Shown: positions 15,536 to 23,394 of the stretch, piece after piece
How the letters are laid out: every line of letters starts with the position of its first letter
Numbering within the stretch: the stretch's first letter is position 1
Program-made: the position numbers and the translations under genes
From: Actinomycetes bacterium
GTDB lineage: Bacteria; Actinomycetota; Acidimicrobiia; Acidimicrobiales; RAAP-2
Length of the DNA stretch: 35,483 nt
Assembly (NCBI GenBank): GCA_021807265.1
Contig: JAKAPH010000008.1
Coordinates: 1-35,483, forward strand
Direction: 5' to 3'
Notes under the pieces: generated by a model
Database searches by the model: none
What the model saw: the letters and a program-made list of their open reading frames with translations, nothing else
What the model was told of the DNA's origin: nothing

Positions 15536-16351
15536 ATGGCATTCACCTCGACGGTGCTGACCATCGAGCACATTGGCGCCGTGGCCACGCTGTGGCTCGA
15601 CCGGGTCGAACAACGCAACGCAATGGGTCGGGCGTTCTGGGAGGACCTGGCGCGCGCGGCCGCGGCGATCCGCGCCGACGGCGAGGTGCGCGTGCTAGTG
15701 ATCGCGGCCAAGGGCCCGCATTTCACGGTTGGCCTCGATCTGAAGGAGATGGCCGGCGGCCTCATGGGCAGCAGCGACGCATCGTCGCCCGCGAAACGCA
15801 ACGCCGCACGATACGAGGCGGTGCGCGTCATGCAAGACGCCATCAATTCGATCGCCGACCTCCCCTTCCCGGTGATCGCCGCGGTGCACGGGTACTGCAT
15901 CGGCGGCGGGGTCGACCTGATCACGGCCTGTGACATTCGCCTCGCCGATCCCTCGGCCACGTTTTCGGTCCGTGAGACCAAGGTCGCCATCGTCGCCGAC
16001 CTGGGAACGCTCCAGCGCCTGCCGCGGATCATCGGGGCCGGGCACGTCGCCGAACTCGCCTACACGGGCATGGACATCGACGCCGCGCGCGCGGCCGCGA
16101 TTGGCCTCGTCAACCGCGTCGCCGACGACGTGCTCGCCGACGCGTACGAGCTCGCCGAGCGGATTGCCGCGAACTCACCGCTCGCGGTCCAGGGCACCAA
16201 AGCGGTGCTCGCGGCCAACGACGGGCGCACCGTGGCCGAGGGCCTCGAGTTCGTCGCCAACTGGAACACGCTCTACCTGCGAAGCGATGACCTCACCGAG
16301 GCGATGACCGCCTTCGTCGAACGCCGCCCGCCCACCTTCACGGGCAGCTAG
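15536..16351 (+). CDS. Crotonase, delta3,5-delta2,4-dienoyl-CoA isomerase-like
   Basis: The 271-residue protein is of the enoyl-CoA hydratase/isomerase superfamily. CIGGGVDLITACDIRLAD and FSVRETKVAIVADLGTLQRLPRIIG carry the Asp, Glu and Asp that correspond to the three acidic residues of mammalian dienoyl-CoA isomerase. A plain enoyl-CoA hydratase would have Glu at two of these places. The likely role is moving double bonds during oxidation of unsaturated fatty acids, though substrate choice in crotonases is hard to predict. A strong AGGGAGG stands 5 nt before the ATG. It is inserted between sufB and sufD on the opposite strand. Its TAG and the TAG of the converging four-cysteine gene share the tetramer CTAG at 16348-16351. 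Confidence 0.88.
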   Translation: MAFTSTVLTIEHIGAVATLWLDRVEQRNAMGRAFWEDLARAAAAIRADGEVRVLVIAAKGPHFTVGLDLKEMAGGLMGSSDASSPAKRNAARYEAVRVMQDAINSIADLPFPVIAAVHGYCIGGGVDLITACDIRLADPSATFSVRETKVAIVADLGTLQRLPRIIGAGHVAELAYTGMDIDAARAAAIGLVNRVADDVLADAYELAERIAANSPLAVQGTKAVLAANDGRTVAEGLEFVANWNTLYLRSDDLTEAMTAFVERRPPTFTGS

Positions 16352-16695
16352 CGGCGCCAGAAACGCCAGTTGCGCCGGTTGCGGCGCTCCTCCTCGTCGA
16401 GCTGGCGACGCCGCTCGTTCACCAGCTCGGGTGCGACGGCGTTGACGATCTCGCTCGCTTGATCGAGCAGCGCCCGTCGGTCATCGAGGGGCACGTCGGT
16501 CTCGGGCGGCGCCTCGACCGGGCGGTCCACCAACGAACCGTGGGCCCACCCGACGTCGGCGAACCGGCGCTCGTAGGTCACGCACCCCTCGGGGCACGAC
16601 CACGGCTGATCGGGCGCGTTGCCGAGCACGCAGAACCTCGCGACCTCGCCCGAGCGGTACGTACGGCTCTGAAAGTGCTTGCACTCCTCGCGCAT
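16348..16695 (-). CDS. Small four-cysteine protein downstream of sufB
   Basis: I do not recognise this 115-residue protein. From the ATG at 16695 the N-terminal 40 residues hold four cysteines, Cys5, Cys22, Cys34 and Cys38 (Cx16Cx11Cx3C, the last pair in CPEGC), plus His7. This could bind zinc or an iron-sulfur cluster. The middle is Pro/Asp/Glu-rich. A helical segment (DDRRALLDQASEIVNAVAPELVNERRRQLDEEE) is followed by a very basic Arg/Trp tail ending RNRRNWRFWRR. It begins 41 nt after the sufB stop on the same strand and is probably co-transcribed. A GTG two codons upstream is an alternative start. Position and cysteines suggest a suf-related role, which is inference. Confidence 0.75.
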   Translation of the reverse strand: MREECKHFQSRTYRSGEVARFCVLGNAPDQPWSCPEGCVTYERRFADVGWAHGSLVDRPVEAPPETDVPLDDRRALLDQASEIVNAVAPELVNERRRQLDEEERRNRRNWRFWRR

Positions 16696-16736
16696 CCCCA
16701 CCGGATCATCCTTCCACGGCCGCCGAGGGTCGGCGC

Positions 16737-18137
16737 CTAGCCGACGGAGCCTTCCATCTGCAGTTCGATGAGGCGCGACCACTCGACCGCGTACTCCATG
16801 GGCAGCGTGCGCGTGACGGGCTCGATGAACCCGTTGACGATCATGCCCATCGCCTGGCTCTCGGTCAGGCCGCGGCTCATGAGGTAGAACAACTGGTCGT
16901 CGCCGATCTTCGAGACCGTCGCCTCGTGGCCGATCGAGGCGTCCTGCTCGCCAACCTCCATGTAGGGCTTGGTCTCGGACGTCGAGAACTCGTCGAGGAT
17001 GAGCGCGTCACAGCGCACGAAACTCTTCGCGCCGGTCGCGCCCTCGTCGACCTTCACCAGTCCGCGGTAGGTCGTGAGTCCCCCGTCCTTGGAGATCGAC
17101 TTCGACACGATCGTCGAGGTCGTCTCGGGCGCGGCGTGCACCATCTTGGCCCCGGCGTCTTGAACCTGGCCTGGTCCCGCGTAGGCGACCGACAGCACCT
17201 CGCCTGAGGCCTTGGGTCCCATCAGGTACACCGACGGGTACTTCATCGTGAGCCGCGAACCGATATTGCCGTCGATCCATTCGACGTGGGCCTCGGCCTC
17301 GGCGCGTGCTCGCTTGGTGACCAGGTTGTAAACGTTGTTCGACCAGTTCTGAATCGTCGTGTAGGTGATCCGTGAGCCCGGCAGGGCGACCAACTCGACG
17401 ACCGCCGAGTGCAGCGAGTCCGTCGAGTACACCGGCGCCGAGCAGCCCTCGACGTAGTGGACCTGGGACCCCTCGTCGGCGATGATCAGCGTGCGCTCGA
17501 ACTGGCCCATGTTCTCGGTGTTGATCCGGAAGTAGGCCTGCAGCGGCTGGTCGACCTTCACGCCCGGCGGCACGTAGATGAACGACCCACCGCTCCACAC
17601 CGCCGAGTTGAGCGCGGCGAACTTGTTGTCGTTGGGCGGGATGACCGTGCCGAAGTACTTGCGCACGAGGTCGGGGTACTCGCGCACCGCGGTGTCCATG
17701 TCGCAGAACAGCACGCCGAGGCGCTCGAGGTCCTCGCGGTTACGGTGAAAGACCACTTCGGACTCGTACTGTGCCGTGACCCCGGCGAGGTACTTGCGCT
17801 CGGCCTCGGGGATGCCGAGTCGCTCGTAGGTGGTCTTGATGGCGTCGGGCAGGTCCTCCCAACGATCGACCCGACCCTCGGTCGGCTTGATGTAGTAGTA
17901 GATGTCGTTGAAGTCGAGGTCCGGCATGCGGTCGGCGAACCAGGGCAGCATGGGCTTCTTCTCGAAGCGCTTGAGCGCGGCGAGGCGGAAGTCGCGCATC
18001 CACGACTCTTCGTTCTTGATCCCCGACATCTCGCGCACGATGGCCTCGTTGATGCCCTTCTTGGGCTTGAAGACCGGGATCTGCTCGTCAGACCATCCGA
18101 GCTGGTACCGACTGAAGTCCAGATTGTCAATCGTCAT
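16737..18137 (-). CDS. sufB: SufB scaffold subunit
   Basis: The 466-residue protein is the core scaffold on which SufBCD builds clusters. It has [68 protein letters not shown] and the C-terminal [21 protein letters not shown]. Cys376 and Glu405 (in GHEATVSKI) match the residues needed for cluster formation in E. coli SufB. Length is typical. A good Shine-Dalgarno, GAGGAG, stands just before the ATG, so unlike the leaderless genes here sufB has a leader. That leader contains a 21-bp palindrome. It is the first gene of the minus-strand suf set and is divergent from the oligopeptidase gene. Confidence 0.96.
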   Translation of the reverse strand: MTIDNLDFSRYQLGWSDEQIPVFKPKKGINEAIVREMSGIKNEESWMRDFRLAALKRFEKKPMLPWFADRMPDLDFNDIYYYIKPTEGRVDRWEDLPDAIKTTYERLGIPEAERKYLAGVTAQYESEVVFHRNREDLERLGVLFCDMDTAVREYPDLVRKYFGTVIPPNDNKFAALNSAVWSGGSFIYVPPGVKVDQPLQAYFRINTENMGQFERTLIIADEGSQVHYVEGCSAPVYSTDSLHSAVVELVALPGSRITYTTIQNWSNNVYNLVTKRARAEAEAHVEWIDGNIGSRLTMKYPSVYLMGPKASGEVLSVAYAGPGQVQDAGAKMVHAAPETTSTIVSKSISKDGGLTTYRGLVKVDEGATGAKSFVRCDALILDEFSTSETKPYMEVGEQDASIGHEATVSKIGDDQLFYLMSRGLTESQAMGMIVNGFIEPVTRTLPMEYAVEWSRLIELQMEGSVG

Positions 18138-18147
18138 GTCGCTCCTC

Positions 18148-18168
18148 TGGGCATTATCCCTATGCCCA
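18148..18168. promoter_or_regulatory. 21-bp palindrome in the sufB upstream region, candidate operator
   Basis: TGGGCAT (18148-18154) and ATGCCCA (18162-18168) form a perfect 7-bp inverted repeat with a 7-nt spacer. It starts 11 nt before the sufB ATG, just upstream of the GAGGAG ribosome site, and its far edge touches a TACTAT-like -10. A repressor bound here could block sufB transcription. Neither an IscR/SufR-type box nor the same palindrome was seen elsewhere in the window. Confidence 0.5.
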
Positions 18169-18208
18169 TAGTACTAACTACCGTCCTCGCCCTGTCAGAA
18201 AATACTGG

Positions 18209-18214
18209 CAGAGT
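18209..18214 (+). promoter_or_regulatory. Leaderless -10 hexamer of the oligopeptidase gene
   Basis: CAGAGT is followed by 6 nt and the GTG at 18221. There is no Shine-Dalgarno sequence. Confidence 0.45.
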
Positions 18215-18220
18215 GGGACG

Positions 18221-20377
18221 GTGCCCAACACCCCTTCGGTTCCCCAGCGCCCCTTTGCCATCACCCGTCACGGCGACACCCGCGACGACCCCTACTACTG
18301 GCTCATGGACCGTGACAACCCCGACGTCATTGCGCACCTGCGAGCGGAGAACGATTTCCTCGCCTCGTCCCTCGAGCACCTCGCCCCGCTCGAGGCCACG
18401 CTCTTTGACGAGATCAAACGACGGATCGAAGAGACCGACATCTCGGTCCCGGTCCGCCGCGGCGCGTGGTGGTACTTCGAGCGCACGCGCGAGGGCCTGA
18501 ACTACCCCATCAGTTGCCGCGTCCCCGTCGACGTCGACGACCCGACCCCGCCCGTGGTCGACCCCCTCGTCTCGTTCGCCGGCGAGCAGGTGATCCTCGA
18601 CGAGAATGACGAGGCGCAAGGTCACGACTTCTTGTCGGTCGGCGTGCTCGACGTGAGCCCAGACGACGCGTGGGTCGCGGTCGGCGTGGACTTCGAGGGC
18701 AACGAGCGCCACCGGGTCACGGTTCGCTCGCTCACGAACGCCGCCCCCCTGTCCGACACCCTCGAAGGCGTGTACTACGGCTTCGCGTGGTCGAGCACCA
18801 GCGACTACTTCTTCTACACCCGCGTCGACGACGCCATGCGGCCGTGGCAGGTCTGGCGCCACCGACTGGGCGCGGACGCCGCCGAGGACGTGCTCGTCTA
18901 CCAGGAAGACGACGCGCAGTTCACCGTCTCGGTGGGCCGCTCGCGCGACGACGAAGTGATCGTCATCGCCATCGCGTCGTCCACGACGACCGAGGTTCGC
19001 TACGTGGCGGCCGACCGGCCAACAGAGGCCTTGCGCATCCTCGAGGAGCGACGCACCGGGATCGAGTACGGCGTCGAGCACCTGGTCGCCGCCGACGGCA
19101 CGCGCTGGTGGCTGAAGATCACCAACGAGGACGCGACCGACTTCCGCCTGCTCGGACGGCCCGTCGCGGGCGACGAGTGGCGTGAGCTCATCGCCCATCG
19201 GCGGGGCACGCGGATCGACGGCGTCGACGCCTTCTCGAAGTGCCTGGCGATCAGCGAGCGTGAGGACGGCTGCGCCACCGTGCGCGTCGTCCCGCTGGAC
19301 GGTCCGGACCCCTTGGGCGGCGACCTCCTCGAGCGGTCCTGGCTGGTCGACGGGGTCGATCGGCCGAGCACGGTGGCGCTCGGCGTCAACCCGACCTACG
19401 ACTCGGACTCGCTGCGCGTGGCTATCACCTCGATGGTGACACCGGTCTTCATCGCGGACGTCGACCTCGCCACCCACGAACTGCTCATTCGAAAGCGCCA
19501 GGTCGTTCGCGGCGGGTACGACCGTGACGCCTACGTGACCGGCCGCCACTGGGTCGAGGCCAGCGACGGGCAGCGCATCCCCGTCTCGATCGTCGCGCGA
19601 CGCGACGTCGTGCAGTTGAACGACGACGGCTCCATCAGTCCAATCGGGCCGGCCCCCATGCTGCTCTACGGATACGGCAGCTACGAGATCTCCATCGACC
19701 CCGGCTTCTCATCCATCCGCCTCTCGTTGCTCGAGCGCGGCGTGATCTTCGCGATCGCCCACGTCCGCGGTGGCGGGGAGATGGGGCGCTCGTGGTACGA
19801 GATGGGCAAGCTCGCCCAGAAGCCGACCACCTTCAGTGACTTCGTCACCGTCGCGCGCGACCTGGTCGAAGGCGGCTGGACCGAGCCGCGACGCCTGGCC
19901 ATCCGTGGGGGCTCCGCGGGCGGGCTGCTGATGGGTGCGGTGATGAACCTCGCCCCGGACCTGTTCCGTTGCGTCGTGGCCGAGGTCCCCTTCGTCGACG
20001 CGCTGACGACGATGCTCGACGCGTCACTCCCGCTCACCGTGGGCGAATGGGAGGAGTGGGGCGACCCCGACGCGAGCGCCACCACGTACCGGATCATGAA
20101 GTCCTACTCGCCCTACGACAACGTGCGCGCGACCAATGACGACGGCAGCGCGAGGGTCTACCCGCACCTCTTCGCCGCCGGCGGCCTCAACGACTCGCGG
20201 GTCGGGTTCTGGGAGCCGATGAAGTGGGTGCTGCGGCTGCGCGACGCGAACCCCGAAAACGTCGCGTATCTCAAGACCGAGCTCGGCGCCGGCCACGGCG
20301 GTCCGTCGGGGCGCTACGACTCGTGGCGCGACGAGGCGCAGATTCTCGCCTTCGTCATCGACGAGATCGGCGCCTGA
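18221..20377 (+). CDS. Prolyl oligopeptidase family serine peptidase, oligopeptidase B-like
   Basis: The 718-residue enzyme would cut short peptides in the cytoplasm, in oligopeptidase B after basic residues. The N-terminus DDPYYWLMDRDNPDVIAHLRAEN and the following beta-propeller (about residues 70-410) are typical, with YYGFAWSSTSDYFFYT as one blade. The catalytic alpha/beta-hydrolase domain has LLYGYGSYEIS, IFAIAHVRGGGEMGRSWYEMGK, the nucleophile in RGGSAGGLLMGAV near residue 565 and the catalytic His in GAGHGGPSGRYD near 690. No signal peptide is visible. The start is GTG with a hexamer 6 nt upstream. It is divergent from sufB, with 83 nt between the starts. Confidence 0.93.
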   Translation: MPNTPSVPQRPFAITRHGDTRDDPYYWLMDRDNPDVIAHLRAENDFLASSLEHLAPLEATLFDEIKRRIEETDISVPVRRGAWWYFERTREGLNYPISCRVPVDVDDPTPPVVDPLVSFAGEQVILDENDEAQGHDFLSVGVLDVSPDDAWVAVGVDFEGNERHRVTVRSLTNAAPLSDTLEGVYYGFAWSSTSDYFFYTRVDDAMRPWQVWRHRLGADAAEDVLVYQEDDAQFTVSVGRSRDDEVIVIAIASSTTTEVRYVAADRPTEALRILEERRTGIEYGVEHLVAADGTRWWLKITNEDATDFRLLGRPVAGDEWRELIAHRRGTRIDGVDAFSKCLAISEREDGCATVRVVPLDGPDPLGGDLLERSWLVDGVDRPSTVALGVNPTYDSDSLRVAITSMVTPVFIADVDLATHELLIRKRQVVRGGYDRDAYVTGRHWVEASDGQRIPVSIVARRDVVQLNDDGSISPIGPAPMLLYGYGSYEISIDPGFSSIRLSLLERGVIFAIAHVRGGGEMGRSWYEMGKLAQKPTTFSDFVTVARDLVEGGWTEPRRLAIRGGSAGGLLMGAVMNLAPDLFRCVVAEVPFVDALTTMLDASLPLTVGEWEEWGDPDASATTYRIMKSYSPYDNVRATNDDGSARVYPHLFAAGGLNDSRVGFWEPMKWVLRLRDANPENVAYLKTELGAGHGGPSGRYDSWRDEAQILAFVIDEIGA

Positions 20378-20395
20378 GCCACGAACTCGTCGCGG

Positions 20396-20923
20396 CTACC
20401 AACGTGACGGAACAACGGGTGACCACCGACCGGCCGGGCGCGCCGCGCTGATCAGTGCCGCGTGGGTCACCGGGGCACCCACCTTCGAAGGCGACCACGG
20501 GTGGCGCGCCAGCAGCAGCGCGCCCGCGATCACCACGACCACGACGACGAGCACGACCATTACACGCCGACGGTACGCGAAGGGGCTGCGGTGCGCTGAT
20601 CGTTCGAGCGCCCACTGCACGTCGTGGCGATGCGGACCGACTGAGGCGATCTCCTCAGCGCTCGTCAGCTCGGCCTCGCCGAACACGTACTCGTGGTCGG
20701 ACTCGAGTCGCAAGGGGGCTGGCTCGTGGGGCGGCGTCGGTGCGTCACCGTCGAGGAGCCGGAACCGTTTCGCCGGCTGGTAGGGCGACGGCGGCGGGCC
20801 GATCAGGGTTCCCGACGTGCTGAGGCGATGCTCGTCGCGGCGGATCTTTCGCCAGCGCAGTACGCCCACCGCGATCAGCCCAGCGGCGACGATCGCCACC
20901 ACCACCCCAATCGCTACGGACAT
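20396..20923 (-). CDS. Small two-helix membrane protein of unknown function
   Basis: Not recognised. From the ATG at 20923 the 175-residue protein has a membrane helix at about residues 2-23 (VAIGVVVAIVAAGLIAVGVL) followed by RWRKIRRDEHR. A polar Pro-rich middle comes next, then a second helix near residues 123-142 (VMVVLVVVVVVIAGALLLA). A GGAG lies 4 nt before the start. The frame is open much further upstream, but that part is the antiframe of the flavin reductase gene. The start lies 72 nt past the reductase stop on the same strand, so co-transcription is possible. The composition looks like real coding sequence, but no function can be given. Confidence 0.65.
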   Translation of the reverse strand: MSVAIGVVVAIVAAGLIAVGVLRWRKIRRDEHRLSTSGTLIGPPPSPYQPAKRFRLLDGDAPTPPHEPAPLRLESDHEYVFGEAELTSAEEIASVGPHRHDVQWALERSAHRSPFAYRRRVMVVLVVVVVVIAGALLLARHPWSPSKVGAPVTHAALISAARPAGRWSPVVPSRW

Positions 20924-20994
20924 TGGACTCCGCTCATCAGCGTCGCAGTCGGCCACGGTGGCCCACCACGAAAAAGCGTAGTGACTCGACGGTG

Positions 20995-21468
20995 CTACGC
21001 GAGTGCGCTGAAGCCCGCGCGATAGAAGACCAGGGGCTCGCCGTCGTAGACGGCCACGAAGTCGGCCTGCACGATCGCCACCTCGTGGTCGCCGTGGGCG
21101 CGCACCGCAACGATCGGTCCCTCGACGTGCGCGATAGCGCCTACCAGCAGCGGTGAACCGGCGGGGCCCGTCGTCCACTCCCCCGATCCGAATCGGTCTG
21201 CACCGGTGGTGGCGAATCGGCGCGCCGCCTCGACCTGGTCGCTGGCGAGGATGTTGATGCCCACGACGCCGTGGGCACGCACCTGGGACCACGACCGGCC
21301 ATCGACCGCCGCGGCGAAGGTCACGAGCTGTGGCTCGAGCGACAGCGAGCCGAAGGTCTGGCACGTGAAGCCGGCCGGTCCGTCGGGCGTCTGGGCGGTC
21401 ACGACCACGACGCCGGTGGCGAAGCGGCCCACCGCGTCCTTGAACTCGCTGATCGAAGGAGTGCTCAC
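20995..21468 (-). CDS. Flavin reductase-like, FMN-binding protein
   Basis: The 157-residue protein belongs to the split-barrel flavin reductase family, which supplies reduced FMN or FAD to two-component monooxygenases using NAD(P)H. It shows FKDAVGRFATGVVVVTAQ, AGFTCQTFGSLSLEPQLVTF, WSQVRAHGVVGINIL and HGDHEVAIVQADFV. The GDH with preceding HVEG region matches HpaC- and HsaB-like reductases. No monooxygenase is adjacent. In place of the TCNSFxSVSL often seen, the sequence is CQTFGSLSL, which is a minor change. The start is GTG at 21468, placed 6 nt after a TAGTGT hexamer. Confidence 0.88.
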   Translation of the reverse strand: MSTPSISEFKDAVGRFATGVVVVTAQTPDGPAGFTCQTFGSLSLEPQLVTFAAAVDGRSWSQVRAHGVVGINILASDQVEAARRFATTGADRFGSGEWTTGPAGSPLLVGAIAHVEGPIVAVRAHGDHEVAIVQADFVAVYDGEPLVFYRAGFSALA

Positions 21469-21474
21469 ATCGGG

Positions 21475-21480
21475 ACACTA
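21475..21480 (-). promoter_or_regulatory. Leaderless -10 hexamer of the flavin reductase gene
   Basis: On the minus strand TAGTGT is followed by 6 nt and the GTG at 21468. Confidence 0.6.
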
Positions 21481-21490
21481 CCGGGGGCGC

Positions 21491-22369
21491 TCAACGAGTC
21501 CGCTCCCGTGGATCGCCGGCCAGGCGCACCTCGCCCTTGGCGCGCTCCACCAGCCCGTCGGCGATGAGCGACGCGACCAGCACTTCGACGCGCGCCTGTG
21601 GCTCGTCGACGTGCGCGACGACGACGTCGAGACGGGCCGGTCCCTCGCGCAACAACGCCACGATCCGGCCGCGCAGCTGGCGGTCCGATCCCGCGAAGGC
21701 GCTCTGGCGTACCGAGACGGCCGCGCTGTGCCGGGCGGGGTCATCGCCGCCTTCGGCCCGCCACGCGCAGCGTCGCGCCAGGGGGCACGTCACACAGCGC
21801 GGCGTGGCCGTGCAGAACTGGGCGCCGAGGTCGAGCATCGCCTGATTGTGCGCGGCGCTCGCGACGCCCCGCACCAGTTCGTCGGCGAGCCGTTGGGCCT
21901 CGGCCCGGCCCAGCGGGCGATTCGCGATCGCTCGCGCGAGGATCCGCCCCACGTTCGTGTCGAGCACGCCGACCGGGGCGCCGAAGGCGAAAGACGCGAC
22001 GGCGTTCGCGGTGTAGCTCCCCACTCCCGGGAGACGGCGCAGGGCCGCGGGGTCCTCGGGGACGCGCCCCGCGAACTCGTCGACGACGGCACGCGCGGCG
22101 TCGTGGAGGTACCCCGCCCGCCGGTTGTACCCGAGTCCGCCCCACAGACTGATGACCGTCGACCGCGGCGCCACCGCGCAGGCGCCCGGCGTGGGCAGCG
22201 CCTCGAGGAAACGGCGCCAGGGCTCGATGACCCGCGGGGCCTGGGTCTGCTGGAGCATGACCTCGCTCACGAGCACCGCCCACGGGTCGCCGACGCCAAT
22301 CCACGGGAGGTCGCGCGCGATCGACGGCGCGCACGCCCGCAGCGAGCGGGCGAAGGGGTGCGCCGTCAG
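21491..22369 (-). CDS. mutY: A/G-specific adenine glycosylase MutY
   Basis: MutY removes adenine paired with 8-oxoguanine. Conserved parts are LPW, SEVMLQQTQAPRVIEPWRRFL (catalytic Glu), LWGGLGYNRRAGYLHDAA, the helix-hairpin-helix LPGVGSYTANAVASFAFG and VLDTNVGRIL (catalytic Asp). The [4Fe-4S] cysteines lie in FCTATPRCVTCPLARRC, spaced Cx5Cx2Cx5C where Cx6 is usual for the first gap. No ATG or GTG precedes the conserved LPW segment in frame. The first such codon, GTG at 22276, would cut off the first 31 residues. I therefore infer a CTG start at 22369, overlapping the TGA of the upstream hydratase gene as CTGA. From there the protein has 292 residues, near the actinobacterial length, with no Nudix-like C-terminal domain. 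Confidence 0.9.
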   Translation of the reverse strand: MTAHPFARSLRACAPSIARDLPWIGVGDPWAVLVSEVMLQQTQAPRVIEPWRRFLEALPTPGACAVAPRSTVISLWGGLGYNRRAGYLHDAARAVVDEFAGRVPEDPAALRRLPGVGSYTANAVASFAFGAPVGVLDTNVGRILARAIANRPLGRAEAQRLADELVRGVASAAHNQAMLDLGAQFCTATPRCVTCPLARRCAWRAEGGDDPARHSAAVSVRQSAFAGSDRQLRGRIVALLREGPARLDVVVAHVDEPQARVEVLVASLIADGLVERAKGEVRLAGDPRERTR

Positions 22370-22878
22370 TCCCAGACGGACTCGTCGTACGGGCGCTGTC
22401 GCACCGGCGCGAAGTCCCGCTTCCAGACCATTACCTTGCGCCGAAAGTAGCAGACCTCGCGGCCGTCTTGGTTGAAGCCCTTCGTCTCGACCCGTACAAT
22501 CCCCCGGTCGGGCTTGGACGTCGACTCGGTGACGTCCAGGACCCGGGTCTCGGCGTAGATCGTGTCGCCATGGAACGTCGGAAACCGGTGGATGAGGCTC
22601 TCGACCTCGAGGTTGGCGATGGCCGAGCCGGACACGTCGGGCACGCTCATGCCGAGCACAAGTGAGTAGACCAAGTTGCCCACCACCACGTTGCGACCCT
22701 GGACGCTTTCGTGTTCGGCGAACCAGGCGTTGGTGTGCAGGGGGTGGTGGTTCATCGTGATCATGCAGAACAGGTGATCGTCGGCCTCGGTGATCGTCTT
22801 GCCGGGCCAGTGTCGCAGCACGTCACCGGGCGTGAAGTCTTCGAGGTAGCGACCAAAGGGGCGGTCGAACGTGGTCAT
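22366..22878 (-). CDS. MaoC-like hydratase, probable mesaconyl-CoA hydratase
   Basis: The 170-residue hot-dog-fold protein begins GRYLEDFTPGDVLRHWPGKTITEADDHLF, then MNHHPLHTNAWFAEH, with the Asp and His of the MaoC active site. It continues VVGNLVYSLVLGMS and ETRVLDVTES. In the ethylmalonyl-CoA pathway such a protein hydrates mesaconyl-CoA to beta-methylmalyl-CoA. The actinobacterial version is a single domain of this length, while the proteobacterial Mch is twice as long. The context supports this: methylsuccinyl-CoA dehydrogenase, which makes mesaconyl-CoA, and a beta-methylmalyl-CoA lyase lie nearby. AAGGAG stands 9 nt before the ATG. The gene sits 30 nt after the upstream small gene and overlaps mutY. 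Confidence 0.82.
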   Translation of the reverse strand: MTTFDRPFGRYLEDFTPGDVLRHWPGKTITEADDHLFCMITMNHHPLHTNAWFAEHESVQGRNVVVGNLVYSLVLGMSVPDVSGSAIANLEVESLIHRFPTFHGDTIYAETRVLDVTESTSKPDRGIVRVETKGFNQDGREVCYFRRKVMVWKRDFAPVRQRPYDESVWD

Positions 22879-22908
22879 GGCACCTATCTCCTTGGCTCGC
22901 GAGAACGG

Positions 22909-23337
22909 CTATTCACTCGGCAGCGGACGAGTCGTGAAGGACGCGGTCGCTCCAGGCAGACTCTCGCCATTGATCACCATGCGCCAGGTGAACCGCTGGC
23001 CGGGCGCGAGCGGAATCGGTCCGAAGTTGACCGCGATCGGCACGTCGACCGGGGTGCCGTGGGGCACGCCAACCGGCTCACTCGCCGAGAAGTCCCCGCG
23101 CACCTCGATGCCCTGCATGCCCTCGGGGGTCTCGAACTGGACCAGACGGCCGTCTGCGTCTTCGAGAAACAGTTCCCAGTGGTGGTTGGCGTCGAACTCG
23201 TGGGCGTCGACACTGACCTTGACCGCGACGGCGGAGGGCACCGGGTCAGGCCCAGTCACGGACCAGCCGCCACCGAGGATGTACAACTTGCCGTCGGCCA
23301 CCTGCGCCGAGTCCGCCAAAAGCATCGTCACGTCCAT
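22909..23337 (-). CDS. Conserved actinobacterial protein of unknown function, DUF6941-like
   Basis: The 142-residue protein begins MDVTMLLADSAQVADGKLYILGGGWSVTGPDPVP, which I recall as the opening of a domain family of unknown function (DUF6941) common in actinobacteria. It appears to be an all-beta soluble domain: FTWRMVINGESLPG and HHWELFLEDADGRLV are consistent with a sandwich fold. There are no cysteines or catalytic-looking clusters. The ATG at 23337 has TAGGCT 6 nt upstream. It heads the minus-strand set DUF-hydratase-mutY and is divergent from the methylsuccinyl-CoA dehydrogenase gene, with 57 nt between the starts. Confidence 0.75.
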   Translation of the reverse strand: MDVTMLLADSAQVADGKLYILGGGWSVTGPDPVPSAVAVKVSVDAHEFDANHHWELFLEDADGRLVQFETPEGMQGIEVRGDFSASEPVGVPHGTPVDVPIAVNFGPIPLAPGQRFTWRMVINGESLPGATASFTTRPLPSE

Positions 23338-23343
23338 CGGCCC

Positions 23344-23349
23344 AGCCTA
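23344..23349 (-). promoter_or_regulatory. Leaderless -10 hexamer of the DUF6941-like gene
   Basis: On the minus strand TAGGCT is followed by 6 nt and the ATG at 23337. Confidence 0.6.
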
Positions 23350-23382
23350 ACGTCGCTTCTCGACCAGCCCAGTGCCAGCCGG

Positions 23383-23388
23383 TAGTTT
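23383..23388 (+). promoter_or_regulatory. Leaderless -10 hexamer of mcd
   Basis: TAGTTT is followed by 6 nt and the ATG at 23395. An ATG at 23391 is out of frame. Confidence 0.55.
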
Positions 23389-23394
23389 GCATGT

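Noticed and set aside
14215-16032. Longer SufD reading starting at 16032
   Set aside because: The upstream part is antisense to the crotonase gene; SufD-like sequence begins only at the ATG at 15453.
18138-18220. IscR- or mycobacterial SufR-type box upstream of sufB
   Set aside because: No match to the box patterns I know was found; only the unrelated TGGGCAT-N7-ATGCCCA palindrome is present.
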